A DNA stretch of 64,000 nucleotides, taken from Symbiodinium natans. Lineage: Eukaryota > Sar > Dinophyceae > Suessiales > Symbiodiniaceae. Shown here in pieces: positions 9,701 to 18,649 of this stretch (within the stretch, counting starts at the first letter, position 1; every line of letters starts with the position of its first letter). Under the pieces are notes generated by a model. The model was not told the origin of the DNA, ran no database searches, and saw nothing but the letters and a program-made list of their open reading frames with translations. The stretch is taken from NCBI GenBank assembly GCA_905221605.1, contig CAJNDS010002835.1:186001-250000 (forward strand), in the 5' to 3' direction. The translations under genes were made by a program, and so were the position numbers.

Positions 9701-12700
9701 AGGCAGACCTGATGCTGCGCAGCCCCCTGAGGGTGACGAGCCTGCGTCTTGGGCACGGTTCGACATAGGTCGTACACTTCAGCAGCTCCGAAGCGTGAGG
9801 GAGGCTGTTGTCAGGCGGGCTCTGAGGCAACTTCATGTTCGCTTCTACCATCCATCGACGCAGAGGTTACGATCTCTTCTGTCAGCCGCTGGTGTCCCTG
9901 CAGAAGTGTTGGAGAAGGTAGCGCAGATTACAGACACGTGCTCGGTATGTCGGACTTGGGCGCGTCCAGCACCTAAGTCAATCGCGAGTTCGCATCTGCC
10001 CACATCTTTTAATGCTGAACTGCAGGTGGATTTGCTTTTCATTCGTGAGCACGTGATCCTGCATATGATAGATGTTGCTACTCGCTTCACTGTTGCGAAA
10101 ATCGTGCGAAGTCGTGACACAGATGATGTGCTGACCGCAATGCAGGAAGCTTGGATCTCCTTGTTTGGGCCGCCCAGTGTGATAGTTGCCGATCAGGAAG
10201 GTGCCCTAAGCGGGCCAACTGGAGGCGCTTGGATGGCCAACAGGGACATCAAGTATGTGCCGAAAGCCACATATGCGCATGCAGCAGTGGTTGAGAGGCA
10301 CAATGCGTTACTGCGGCGGCAGGTTCACCTGCTGCTTGAACAAAGCAACGAAGACGGTCTGCGTGTTCCTTTCTCAGCAGTTCTCGCAGAATCTGTGTTC
10401 GCTAAGAACGCACTGCTTCGCATCAATAATTTTACGCCTTACGAAGCGGTTCTTGGACGCACTCCGCCTCTGTATGACTTGATTGCGCCTGAGTTTGGTG
10501 AGGAGGTTGCTGCTAGAGATGCTGACCGCCTGCGGGGAAAGGCCCTCAGTGCAATACTGCAGGCCACAGCAGAAAGCAAAACTCAACGCGCCATGAAGAG
10601 CAAAAGTCGTCTGAGTGGCGAGCTCCTTGAACTGTCTCCTGGTGATCAGGTAGAGTTTTTCCGTTCCCCTTCCACCAAGGACCTTTCCGGGTGGGCTGGG
10701 CCCGCTACGGTGGTAGATTTGCTTCAACTGGATCAAGGGCAAATAGGGGTAAGGTTTCAGGGGCGCTATATTTTGTGTAGAGTGCAAGATATCAGACGCG
10801 CGCTGCTATTTGTAACGTTTCTTTCTGACGAGCCACACAACACGCCTTCCGGGCTGATTCGTGCCACGGCTGAGTCTCTTGACCGACAAGTGCTGAGACT
10901 GGGTTGGTTTAAGCAGCAAGGGACGTGGCGCGGTTTTCCTGAGAACGATGCCCTTTCGGACGTCGTAGTTGCAGGACTACATCTTGCTGCCTGCAATCTA
11001 CAACTGATGGGTGTTGTGTCATTTCGTCTTGGAAACAGCGTGAGCACACTAACAGGTGTGCAGTGCGATGAATCTTTTCTGATTTGGTGGCCAAAAGGTG
11101 AGGCAGCTGTGTGGCACCACATGTTCATACCCGGAACGCAGCCTGTGAATTTCTCTCGCCTCTGTGACGCTGGTGGAAGAAACTTGTGCTTCATTCAGTT
11201 TCTGTGCGAGGACTCAGAGACAGTCTTGAGTCTTCGAAGGGTTGTGCATGATGTCCCAAATATAGTCGGAATCCATGATCCGTCTATGCCCCGACTCAAT
11301 GACGTGTCAGAGGCAGTGGAGAGACGTCGACAGATGCGTGCCATTGCTGACCGTGCTGGCGCCGATCAGGTCGGGCCTGAAGTGTTTGACATAAGCACTC
11401 CTGATGGAAACACCGAAGCTTCTGACAGGCATGCAGAAAGCATGTCAGAGCCTGCTGACCGAGCCCAGTCAAGTGATGAAGACCCTTTTGCTTTTGCTGG
11501 CAGACCGCCAGAAGTTTGCGTGGATGCGGCTTCCGAGTCAGTATTTGTGTTTTCCACGCGTGAAATTGCTGAAGAACCCCCGAAGCTTGAATTTTCTAGA
11601 GAAGCAGTCCAATATGTTGCTAAGTTTGACAAAAGGCTTGACTACAACGAAACGCTTGTGTTGAATGTGACAGGCGCAGTTGATGCTGTGATCGAAAGGA
11701 CCAATAACATCCTGTCCAGGCAAGAGGCTCTCGAGAACGTTGCACGTTGCAGACGTGCGATGGTTCAAGAGTTGCTGAGATGGAACGGTCACAAGGCCTG
11801 GAAGCGTGGGCCTAAGTCTACAGCTCGCAACGCTTTGCAAAGTCGCTGGGTTCTCAAATGGAAGAACATCAAGGGTGAGCGAGATGTAAAAGCTCGACTT
11901 GTCGTTCAAGGCTTCCGTGATGCGCAGAGTGTGGAGAGCTATGCTTCTTGCACGTCCCGCTGGGCGCAAAGACTCGTGCTCGCAATAGCTGTGCAACAAG
12001 GATGGCCCTTGAAGTCAGCTGATGTTAGTGAGGCTTTCTTGCGAGGCCTTTCCTTCGAAGAACTTCATCGATCAGGCATTGATAAAGAGCTTCGTGAAGT
12101 CCAACTGCTGCTGCCGCCAGGTTCACTTGAACTCATCCAATCTGTGCCGGGGTTAGAGAACTTTGACCCCAACACAGAGGTTCTGCATCTACTCAAGCCG
12201 GGCTTTGGTCTCAAGGACGCACCGAGGCTGTGGAATCTTGCCCTCAAACGGGTATTGGACAAGATAGGCCTGCGCCCCATCAATGTAGATCCTCAACTCT
12301 ACGTGCTACATGTACGAAACAAGCTTGTGCTTTTGCTGTCAGTTCACGTGGATGATCTGAAAATGACGGGCGAGCCGCAGCAAATCACCCGTGCCGTTAA
12401 GATTCTTGAAGAAGAGTTTGATGCATTGAAACTTGAAGAAGACAACTTCGACCACTTGGGACTGAAGCATGCGTTGGAGTCTGATGGAAGCAGAACTGTT
12501 TCGCAAGATCATTACATATCAGAGCTCCGTCCAATCGCTGAAGCATCTCTCAAGGTGTCGTCTGGTGACACGTGTGTTGGGCCAGAGCTGGCTCAGAAGT
12601 TCATGTCTTTGTTGGGCGGCGTAGCATGGTGCACACAAACTAGACCCGATATCGCTGTGTATGTGGCTGCTTTACAGCGCCAATTGAAGAAACCGAAGAT

Positions 12701-13376
12701 GCAAGACCTTGTCAACCTCAATCGAGTCTTGAAATATCTTAAGCTCAAGCCCTTATGCCTAAGGTATAAGAAGTTAGCTCAGCCTTGGAAGCTAATTGCA
12801 ATTAGCGATAGTAGCTTCAAGGGCGATGGACAAGACCACTTGGCAATGAGATCGGGCATAATTGCACTTACCGATCGCGCAGGTCCTGTCCAAGGAGCCA
12901 ACTCGCTTCAGCCTCTCGAATTCGTTTGCCGTAAACAAAGCCGTGTTTGCCGAAGCACCTACATGGCAGAATTGTTGAGCGCAGTGGATCTCAGTGGACT
13001 TGCAGTCACCATCAATAGCGGAATAACAGAGGTGTTGCAAGGCTGTCAGTCGGCAGCTGAACTAATCCGCAGACAAGAACAAATGAACAATGCGTTGCAG
13101 TTGACGTTGGTGATTGATGCGATGGCCGTCTTTCAGGGAGCAACCTCTGAGGAAGCTCGCTGTACTGACAGCGCGGCCCTGTTGCATATGTTGTCTCTCC
13201 GACAGCTGTTAGGGCGAGAAGTGAGCAATCTTGCTTGGTGTGACACCAGAGACATGTTATGCGATGGACTTAATAAGGGTGTAATCCCCAGGGAACCTAT
13301 TAGGGCAGCTTGTGCATCAGGTTGTTGGCAGATTAACTTCCCCCTTAAGTTCTCTAAGCACACTTCCTCTGAGTGA
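6714..13376 (+). CDS. ORF2: Pol with dioxygenase-like domain, zinc fingers, integrase, RT and RNase H
   Basis: 2220 codons. In order: a Rossmann-like segment with Cys/His tail (about 30-175; CECPSGTSHEH). A 2-oxoglutarate/Fe(II) oxygenase-like core follows, with H411-x-D413, H481 and R490 (R-x-T, 9 residues after the distal His). A methyltransferase-like segment (about 650-820; VELFGGAEDF, PDVIVLCPKEV, AIEQPKGS) is next. Two zinc motifs have identical CX2CX10HX5C spacing (837 and 869). The integrase has an HHCC finger (H1041, H1046, C1076, C1079) and catalytic D1106, D1160, E1194. The RT has D1770 (SADVSEAF) and D1880-D1881 (HVDD). RNase H has D2032, E2086, D2135 and a late Asp near 2184. Everything from integrase on is standard copia; the first 1000 residues are the unusual part. 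All key residues listed are present except the methyltransferase Pro-Pro-Cys. Confidence 0.97.
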   Translation: MSGRVKTPSAWVMCDQVGVRQNILSSLGLDSIHFSRDLHSKEQLRKILNMLEVHSPRIMWIRLGGPSAGTGNRHDNQRAQHLSQIAQRQIDKGGLVVLEANARSLVWSLRFVQELVQRLHVYDHSWCWHERRLKVRARACDSVIRVATNVHMPGPFNCECPSGTSHEHSKQLSQSERNLRSEQVLRSIVEVALASDGTNPSVVPDRTHGRPESIVKLQHLTHIPEHDPTASGNDLDSPDVGVNSSYLSPFAGRSIMHNDLHERPKSEMVRSHEPFQSDPNCDALLSQSSANPICRGVDDSYMVRRKVQVQVVEEHANRARLDSDFSFKTCLRILNLMPSSAHSTRRQAVGNDEHGSCQVLGLYKHGATVGITELTLELPETCQFLNCFASKHNAGAWTSVSINHNTVLQPHWDYGNLRGSINSLIGLGNYSGGELWLQLYDDEVDHQKHVDWLLSDRGEKMPGKIMSCKHRCVHFEPERVHCTMPFKGDRFTLSMYTNRALLDVTAVQRQALVNLGFPLPLVNTREVSVFPTEQALKQKARLKIEKEAGRTPKKRTQNVEQINQDCGEDLSAILPTTDCAAWSARLLGDGTEDNPTWQEWSHLDLMYDAVCRPGLSVHGSKRAKPLSSLCKNGACNLDQAFAVFDGPMKMSKVSMVELFGGAEDFVYLAVRGMTGTSKHPFDLITHFDPVCPRQNEAAFKLIFHVNPDVIVLCPKEVSNVVAFFCLSAARVQGERGLHWAIEQPKGSIMFQQHVCQQVLQTGFATERGDTVFFASSSLLSKAVEREGPSSAFWSASRCEHFTSAIATLCHSVWHAAHCGTSPDQNAYPSEDTSVFECPGCRWHKRKDDPSHLRVGDCRYPHVEPKIWKCPGCKASKPRMHESHTLNEDCQWQLARTVEEGLQRERKGNRPRDPRVPAAAEPTAKARMPLEGSKGGGSATRRRDAAAQVTEGGNGPCSSREPARSSRDVRSRSSVGVDTFDPPPPAPVPDESAPVPEGRPDAAQPPEGDEPASWARFDIGRTLQQLRSVREAVVRRALRQLHVRFYHPSTQRLRSLLSAAGVPAEVLEKVAQITDTCSVCRTWARPAPKSIASSHLPTSFNAELQVDLLFIREHVILHMIDVATRFTVAKIVRSRDTDDVLTAMQEAWISLFGPPSVIVADQEGALSGPTGGAWMANRDIKYVPKATYAHAAVVERHNALLRRQVHLLLEQSNEDGLRVPFSAVLAESVFAKNALLRINNFTPYEAVLGRTPPLYDLIAPEFGEEVAARDADRLRGKALSAILQATAESKTQRAMKSKSRLSGELLELSPGDQVEFFRSPSTKDLSGWAGPATVVDLLQLDQGQIGVRFQGRYILCRVQDIRRALLFVTFLSDEPHNTPSGLIRATAESLDRQVLRLGWFKQQGTWRGFPENDALSDVVVAGLHLAACNLQLMGVVSFRLGNSVSTLTGVQCDESFLIWWPKGEAAVWHHMFIPGTQPVNFSRLCDAGGRNLCFIQFLCEDSETVLSLRRVVHDVPNIVGIHDPSMPRLNDVSEAVERRRQMRAIADRAGADQVGPEVFDISTPDGNTEASDRHAESMSEPADRAQSSDEDPFAFAGRPPEVCVDAASESVFVFSTREIAEEPPKLEFSREAVQYVAKFDKRLDYNETLVLNVTGAVDAVIERTNNILSRQEALENVARCRRAMVQELLRWNGHKAWKRGPKSTARNALQSRWVLKWKNIKGERDVKARLVVQGFRDAQSVESYASCTSRWAQRLVLAIAVQQGWPLKSADVSEAFLRGLSFEELHRSGIDKELREVQLLLPPGSLELIQSVPGLENFDPNTEVLHLLKPGFGLKDAPRLWNLALKRVLDKIGLRPINVDPQLYVLHVRNKLVLLLSVHVDDLKMTGEPQQITRAVKILEEEFDALKLEEDNFDHLGLKHALESDGSRTVSQDHYISELRPIAEASLKVSSGDTCVGPELAQKFMSLLGGVAWCTQTRPDIAVYVAALQRQLKKPKMQDLVNLNRVLKYLKLKPLCLRYKKLAQPWKLIAISDSSFKGDGQDHLAMRSGIIALTDRAGPVQGANSLQPLEFVCRKQSRVCRSTYMAELLSAVDLSGLAVTINSGITEVLQGCQSAAELIRRQEQMNNALQLTLVIDAMAVFQGATSEEARCTDSAALLHMLSLRQLLGREVSNLAWCDTRDMLCDGLNKGVIPREPIRAACASGCWQINFPLKFSKHTSSE
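7830..8230 (+). other. 2-oxoglutarate/Fe(II) dioxygenase-like domain inside pol
   Basis: Residues about 373-505 of ORF2. HWDYGN supplies the HxD pair (H411, D413). A Gly-rich turn and GGELWLQL follow as a core strand. RVHCTMPFKGDRFTLSMY supplies the distal His (H481) and the 2-oxoglutarate-binding Arg (R490) in an RxT motif. The spacing HxD-67-H-8-R suits the double-stranded beta-helix oxygenases. Known members oxidise amino acids or modified nucleic-acid bases; the substrate here cannot be read from sequence. Confidence 0.7.
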
Positions 13377-13492
13377 ATCCCCTCTTTCGGTTGTAGGATA
13401 GAGGTTCAGTCAATATACAATCGCCTTGAGTGCGCTCAGCACTTCCGTCATTCAGGACCGCACTGCAACAGAGTTGCGGCACGAGCGACCCG
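13377..13492 (+). other. 3' untranslated stretch of the retrotransposon
   Basis: 116 bases between the pol stop and the right LTR. The last 40 bases (to GCGACCCG) are mixed purine/pyrimidine, so no clear polypurine tract marks plus-strand priming. Confidence 0.8.
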
Positions 13493-13797
13493 AGTCAAGA
13501 GTCCTGCTCTTCCAGGAACTTCCCTCTCCGAGCGATCGAGTTCGTGTCCGCTGCAACCGAAGCCTCGAGGTAGTTCTGGTTCTTGATCGATAATTTCGGC
13601 CTCTAGGTCTTTGCAAGCTGTCTTTCATCATTTCCTCTGCACTCCGGCTAATTCACATCTTTGCGGGACTGATAGCATGCGAACTGAGAGAGCGAGCCTG
13701 AGAAAAGGGAGTGATGCCTTCAATCGTCCAGTAGAATTGTGGAGCCATGTGTCAATCGGTCGGGAGCAATCATCAGGCAGGGTGCTCAGCTTCGATT
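13493..13797 (+). repeat. Right LTR (305 bp)
   Basis: Offset exactly 10368 from the left LTR and identical to it. It is followed by the AAGGT duplication. The ORF1 start codon is repeated here at 13611, but the frame closes just outside the LTR, so it is not a gene. Confidence 0.97.
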
Positions 13798-13802
13798 AAG
13801 GT
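13798..13802 (+). repeat. Target-site duplication, right copy (AAGGT)
   Basis: Matches 3120-3124. Joining the flanks gives a continuous ...GGTTTGAAGGTTTAGGGC... sequence, consistent with insertion into the telomere-like repeat field. Confidence 0.85.
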
Positions 13803-14730
13803 TTAGGGCTTATTTTTGAGGCATTTACACTTAAGCTGGCAATTAAACCTAAACCCTTAAGCTTTAAACCGTAAAGGGTTAAGGTTTAAAGGTTCAGGGT
13901 TTACGATTTAGGCATTCAAACTTCAGCCGGCAATTCAACCTAAACTCTCAACCTTTAACCCCTATGGGGTTAGGTTTCAAGGCTTAGGGTTCAAGATTTA
14001 GGCATTTAAAGCTAAGCCTATAGAGTTTGAACATCAAGAGTGAAGAGTATTCAAACTAGGTTAAGCCTTAAACCCTATAGGGCCCCTATAGGGTTAGGGT
14101 TTTTCAAGGTTTATCTACCCCACCGGGGTTAGCCCTATAGGCTATAGGGTTTAAACCTTATAAGGGGTTAAAGGCTTAGAGTTTAGGTTTAGGGCATCAT
14201 CAGGGATTTAACCACTTTACTGTTTTCCTTAAGCCTTAAAGCATATAGGGTTTAGGGTTATAACGCTAAACTCTATAGGATTAGAACCTTATAACCCTAT
14301 ATCATGGGCCTTGAGGCTGTTTTCCTCAAGCCTTAAAGCATATGGGCTTAGGGCTATAACGCTGAAGGTATAAATGCCCAGACCTTAGGCACATCGGGCT
14401 TAGGAATTAAAACCTTTACGCCCTATAAGGTTTTAAAGGTTTAAGGCCTGGGGATGTAAAATTCAGGCTTGGGCGGTTTATCTACCCTACCGAGGTTAGC
14501 CCTTTAGGGTTTAAACCCTACAAGAGGTTAAAGGTTTAGAGTTTAAGGTTTAGGGCATTGCAAAAACGTAATCCTAGACCCTCAGGGATTTAACCACTTT
14601 ACTGTTTTCCTTAAGCCTTAAAGTATGTAGGGTTTAGGGTTATCACGCTAAAGTCTATATAGGATGAGAACCTTATAACCCTACATTTTAGGCCTAGAGG
14701 CTTAAATCCTAAACCTTAAATCCCATAGAG
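13803..14730. repeat. Degenerate telomere-like (TTTAGGG) repeat field with a 210-bp duplication
   Basis: AT-rich sequence full of GGTTTAGGGTT, CCCTATAGGG, TTTAAACC and CCCTAAAC words in both orientations. TTTAGGG is the plant/dinoflagellate telomere unit, but it is never in clean tandem here. A segment at about 14108-14310 (GGTTTATCTACCC...GTTAGCCC...TTTAACCACTTTACTGTTTTCC) is repeated at about 14474-14695 with modest divergence. No coding potential is seen. Confidence 0.75.
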
Positions 14731-15560
14731 TTCTGCCTATGTTTGTAGGCTTTGCCTCCTGTGGAAATGCAAAGAAAAGTAGAACCAGTACCCACTTCAT
14801 GTATGTAGATAGGGTATATGTATTGCATATGAAATACTGATAATGGAGAAGCCTCGAACCGTTTACGAAGTGTTCGAGCGCATAAGGTGATGCGGAAAAG
14901 CCATGTAAATATTGTAAGCCCCGTAGACGTGAGAATACTGTTTGCAAATACTTTTTCACCATTTCCCAGGACTTTTCGAGAGGCTGTAATGCTCATTTCA
15001 AACTATCCGCAAACCATAGGGGCCGGCGCAAGCTTCACTCTCGCACACCCGAAAAACGGCGGATAGCTGAGGGGGGAGCATATATATATACATAGTGTGT
15101 GAGAGAGAGGCAAAGAGAGAGAGAACATTTAGGAGGCAGCAGGGATTCAATCAAATCAATAAGGATGAAACAAGTTAAGAACAGTCTTGCAACCCCAAAC
15201 CGTAATGACCAGCAAGTTGTCGATCCTTATTCTCAATGTTGGTTTTTTTATTCTGACACCACGTATAGGAAAGGTTGACCTTTATGTGTATCTATACATA
15301 TATGTATGTATGTATGTATTTATATTCATATTTGAATGTATCTTTATATATTTTTGCATGCGCACATTGCGTTTGCATTGCGTTAAAATTGCATGCCATT
15401 GCATTGCATTATGCTGCATTGCGCTTCATGACGATATTCTTTTGGGCACATCCTCTGATGTTTCGAGACTTGCGGGAACCCGACTGCAGGGCAGCGACCC
15501 CTTCGGGAATGCCCCCTTCCAGGCCATTGCGAGTTTGCGGCGTAGAGCGAGGGTTGGAAT
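14731..15560. other. AT-rich non-coding stretch
   Basis: No exon motifs recognised. It contains a short TATATATA/GAGAGA repeat (about 15078-15125), TATG/TACA repeats (about 15295-15360) and GCATT repeats (15370-15420). Confidence 0.6.
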
Positions 15561-15569
15561 TGCTGGGCA

Positions 15570-17207
15570 GTAGCCGGAAAGGCAGCGCCTGCTGCAGCGC
15601 CGGCAGCGCCGCCTGGGGCTCATGAGTTGACTCCGCGGGTTTCCCATCAAAAGTTCGGGCGTCACGAAGATCTCTTGTCTCATCCAGGTGCCTCTTGTCT
15701 TACTTGCATTCAATGGTGGAAGCGTCAGGTGCGCGCAGATGCCCGACCTGTTCGCCTCGGGCACCGGAGGAGACTTCGCAGGCTTCCAGGCAGGGTCAAA
15801 GATGTGCAAGACTCATCCAATCCGCGCTGAAAGTGTCACAGGGTGGTGCTTGTGGAGCCTGCGGCGGCTTGAGCGCTCCGGCCCCATGCATGGCCGGAGG
15901 CTGCGGGGGCTGTGCAGGCTGTGGCGCCTGCAGCGGCCCATGCGGGCCCGGGGCCTGTGCCCACCCAGGCTCAAGCTGCCCGGGTCCAGGCACTCAAGCC
16001 ATGGCGCCTCCCTGTTCGGGCATGTGCGGAAGCGATGCCCCAGCGAGTCACTGCCTCAGAATGGAATGCTGATTGCGGAATCTATGTCATTGCCATGCCA
16101 GCCAGGCGGACAGATGGAAACCGGAGGGCATGCGCCCGAAGCAACCACGTAACATTGCCACATATGCACTCCGCTTTCAAGCATGGTCATTCCGGATCCA
16201 TGTTTCCATGAGGTCTTTCCTGGATGGTATCTCTAGCAAGCTGCTGGCACCAAGCTCAGCAGCTGCGGCTGAAGCACGCTGCTGAAGTTCGCCTTACCAT
16301 TACCATCCCTGACTAAGGACCTGAACCTGAGCTCTGGCACTTCCCAGGCTTCTGGTCAGCCCTCTCCGAACAAGCCCATGGGAGGCCCCTCGGTCCTCTT
16401 CTGTGAGTTACTTGAGAAGGGGCGGCTATAGTGCACGTTATAAGTGCACGGCTAATGCACTGCTTTGATGCGCTGTGTGCGCGCAGGCATGGGAATGGGC
16501 AGCGCCATGGGCGCCATGAGCAATGCCATGGGCCCAGGCTCGGCCGTGCCTAAACGGGAGCACGGCGAGAATGAGTGCGATCGCAGATCTGGGAGTCGAC
16601 TCTGGCTTGGGAGCGTTGCGTCGTTGGAGCAGAGAACTCTCAGTTCGGAACGTGTGTGCAGGTGCCATGGGCGGCGGCTGCGGTGGCTGTGGGTGTGGAG
16701 GGCCTCGGTCTCAGAATTGACAAAATTGCAAAGCGAAGTGCAGAAGCAAAAGAGTTCAGGTGCGGATGCGGCTGCGGCGGCTGCGGCGGCTGCGGCGGCT
16801 GCGGCTGTGGGCCATGTGGGGCCTGCGGCTCTTGTGGCGGTTGCGGAGCCTGCGGCTGTGGGGGCCCGTGTGGTGGCTGCGGTTGTGGGTGCGGTGGCGG
16901 ATGTGGATGTGGGCCATGCAGCGGCTGCGCAGGCTGTGCTGGCTGTGGCCCATGTGGGTCTTGCGGAGGCTGTGGATGCGGTGGATGCGGTGGACCCTGC
17001 GGTGGCTGTGGAGGTTGTGGAGGTTGCGGAGGTTGTGGATGTGGATGTGGGGGCTGTGGCAGTGGCTGTGGCTGTCCTGGCAATCAAATGATGGGCCAGA
17101 TGGGGCAGTTCGGCCAAATGGGCCAACCCCAGATGGGCCAGATGGGCCAGGCCCAAATGGGCCAGATGGGCCCAATGGGCCAGATGGGCCAGATGGGCAT
17201 GAAATGA
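15570..17207 (+). CDS. 3' exons of a Cys-Gly and Met-Gly-Gln repeat protein
   Basis: Successive exons can be read. The first (about 15570-15690) is Ala/Pro rich and then [10 protein letters not shown]. Next is 15741-about 15793 ([19 protein letters not shown] after GTGCGCGCAG). About 15841-15990 has [19 protein letters not shown]. 16480-about 16560 is Met/Gly/Ala rich ([11 protein letters not shown]) after GCGCAG. About 16660-16710 has [14 protein letters not shown] after TGTGCAG. The final exon, about 16752-17207, is a run of more than 100 residues of CGxCG repeats, then about ten GQM repeats and a TGA stop. Acceptors are CAG|G, as in dinoflagellates. The spaced cysteines suggest metal binding or disulfide cross-linking of a structural protein, but no family is recognised. 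It is probably continuous with the exons at 436-921. Confidence 0.55.
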
Positions 17208-18640
17208 GTGCACTTAAGCCGGTGCAGTATTCTGTAATACAGCACTTGCACCAGAACTCGACTTGTGTAGCGTTTGCCCCACTGGCCTTTGCCGGTTGCT
17301 GCATTCGAGCCTCCGCTTCGAAGAGCAATGCAAGTCACACTCCGCAGACCTCGCAGTGATCTCTTAGACTCTAAGACTTTTGACTTCAACAAACACACTG
17401 AGAGGTTGAGCCGGGGCTCCTGCAGAGCCCGCAGTTGGATTTTCGATGCTTAATGCTCTTAAACCAACTCTTAGATATCTCATGGCTTGCCCGGCTTGCC
17501 CCTCCCCAATGTCAGAAGTCGACATCGTGGGGTGCAAAACTCGTTGCATGTCGAGGATCAGGTGAGAGGTTTGTACTCACCGAGTCGCGAAAGCACGTCC
17601 TTCGAAATATTGCTCCGTGCTCCGAGCGCCCGGGCCCCGCCACTCCGCCGTGGGTTGTGAGACAGAGACTCCGACGCTGGACAGAAAGAGGCTCCGCCCA
17701 GCTGCCGTAAGCTGCTCTTAAGATTGCTCTTTTGCAAGAACAGGTGGGATCTTTCATGCTGCTCTCTGCATCCCAAGTGCTGAATGAAAAATCAAAAAGT
17801 GCCTTGAAAGCATTGGTTCACAGCGCTTTGCCTTTGTCCTCATGGTGGCAAGGGCAAAGTTAAGAAGCAGCCCTCAGAAAGATCGGCTCCGCAATCGGCG
17901 TGCCTCCTGGTCAGTTGCAGCTGCCACCTGCTACGCTGGCTACGCCGGCTGTCACTGTTTCGCAGCTGAGATGGCCAACCGGGCCATTCCAGAGAACTCT
18001 CCACGGGTACGAGGCATCGACGAAGGCCTACGACGGCGAGGAGAAGGTGGGCTCGACGCACGTGACGCACGCGATGCCCGTGATGTGGACGCGGCGGTGG
18101 CCTCCGACTCGACATCATCAGCCTCAGGCTCCTGGACGAGTTGATTCATCCAACCCCTTCCCTATAAACCCTCTGTTGCCGCCCTAGAAGGATCCAACAC
18201 ATTCCGAAACCCCCCTCAACCCCATAAGAACTGCTCAGGCTACCGGAGCTGCCTCCGAGCGCTCTCCTTTCTGGGAGTGCACCGTGCCTGTGGCTTTCTG
18301 ACAGCTAGGAGGCGGAGCCGCCAGGACCGGGACGGCAACCTCAGCTCTCTGCGTGCCTCCGAGTTGGCTGGCGAGGCACGGAAAGTCCGCAATCTCAACT
18401 TAAGAAATCACCGCAACGGATATTCACGGGCCATTATCCACACCATGTCGCACCTGTCTTTGTTGTTTTGCACATCTCTTTGCCTTTTGTACTTGTACCG
18501 CAGAGCCCTCAGGCCATGCTGGAGAGCTGCCCGCCGCCGGTGCTCTACAAACAGCCGGGAGCTTTCAGAATTTCAGTCCTGCTTGAGACGTTTAGGATGC
18601 CTTAGGGGAGTTTTTTGTTCGGGGCGCTTTTGTGTGTGAC
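17208..18640 (+). other. Spacer with possible 5' exons of the following transporter
   Basis: Open sequence at about 17880-18145 encodes Pro/Ala-rich and then acidic, Ser-rich peptides that could be a disordered N-terminus. No start codon or family motif supports a firm call. Nothing else is recognised between the TGA at 17207 and 18650. Confidence 0.25.
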
Positions 18641-18649
18641 GATAGCCCT

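Larger units (their letters stand above)
3125..13797 (+). mobile_element. Intact Ty1/copia LTR retrotransposon, 10.67 kb
   Basis: Two identical 305-bp LTRs, a 5-bp target duplication, a tRNA-type primer site directly after the left LTR and two long ORFs define a complete element. Domain order is Gag with CCHC knuckle and aspartic protease in ORF1. ORF2 then carries accessory domains, integrase, reverse transcriptase and RNase H. Integrase before RT places it in Ty1/copia. At 10.7 kb it is about twice the usual copia length, mainly because of about 1000 extra residues between protease and integrase. LTR identity and open frames point to a very recent insertion. It sits within a degenerate telomere-like repeat field that continues after 13802. 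No polypurine tract is obvious before the right LTR. Confidence 0.97.

Noticed and set aside
13611..13799. Second copy of the ORF1 start as a small gene
   Set aside because: It is the right LTR; the frame stops just outside the repeat.
16575..17207. A keratin-associated protein or metallothionein assignment for the Cys-Gly repeats
   Set aside because: Composition alone cannot place it; no family-specific spacing or flanking domain.
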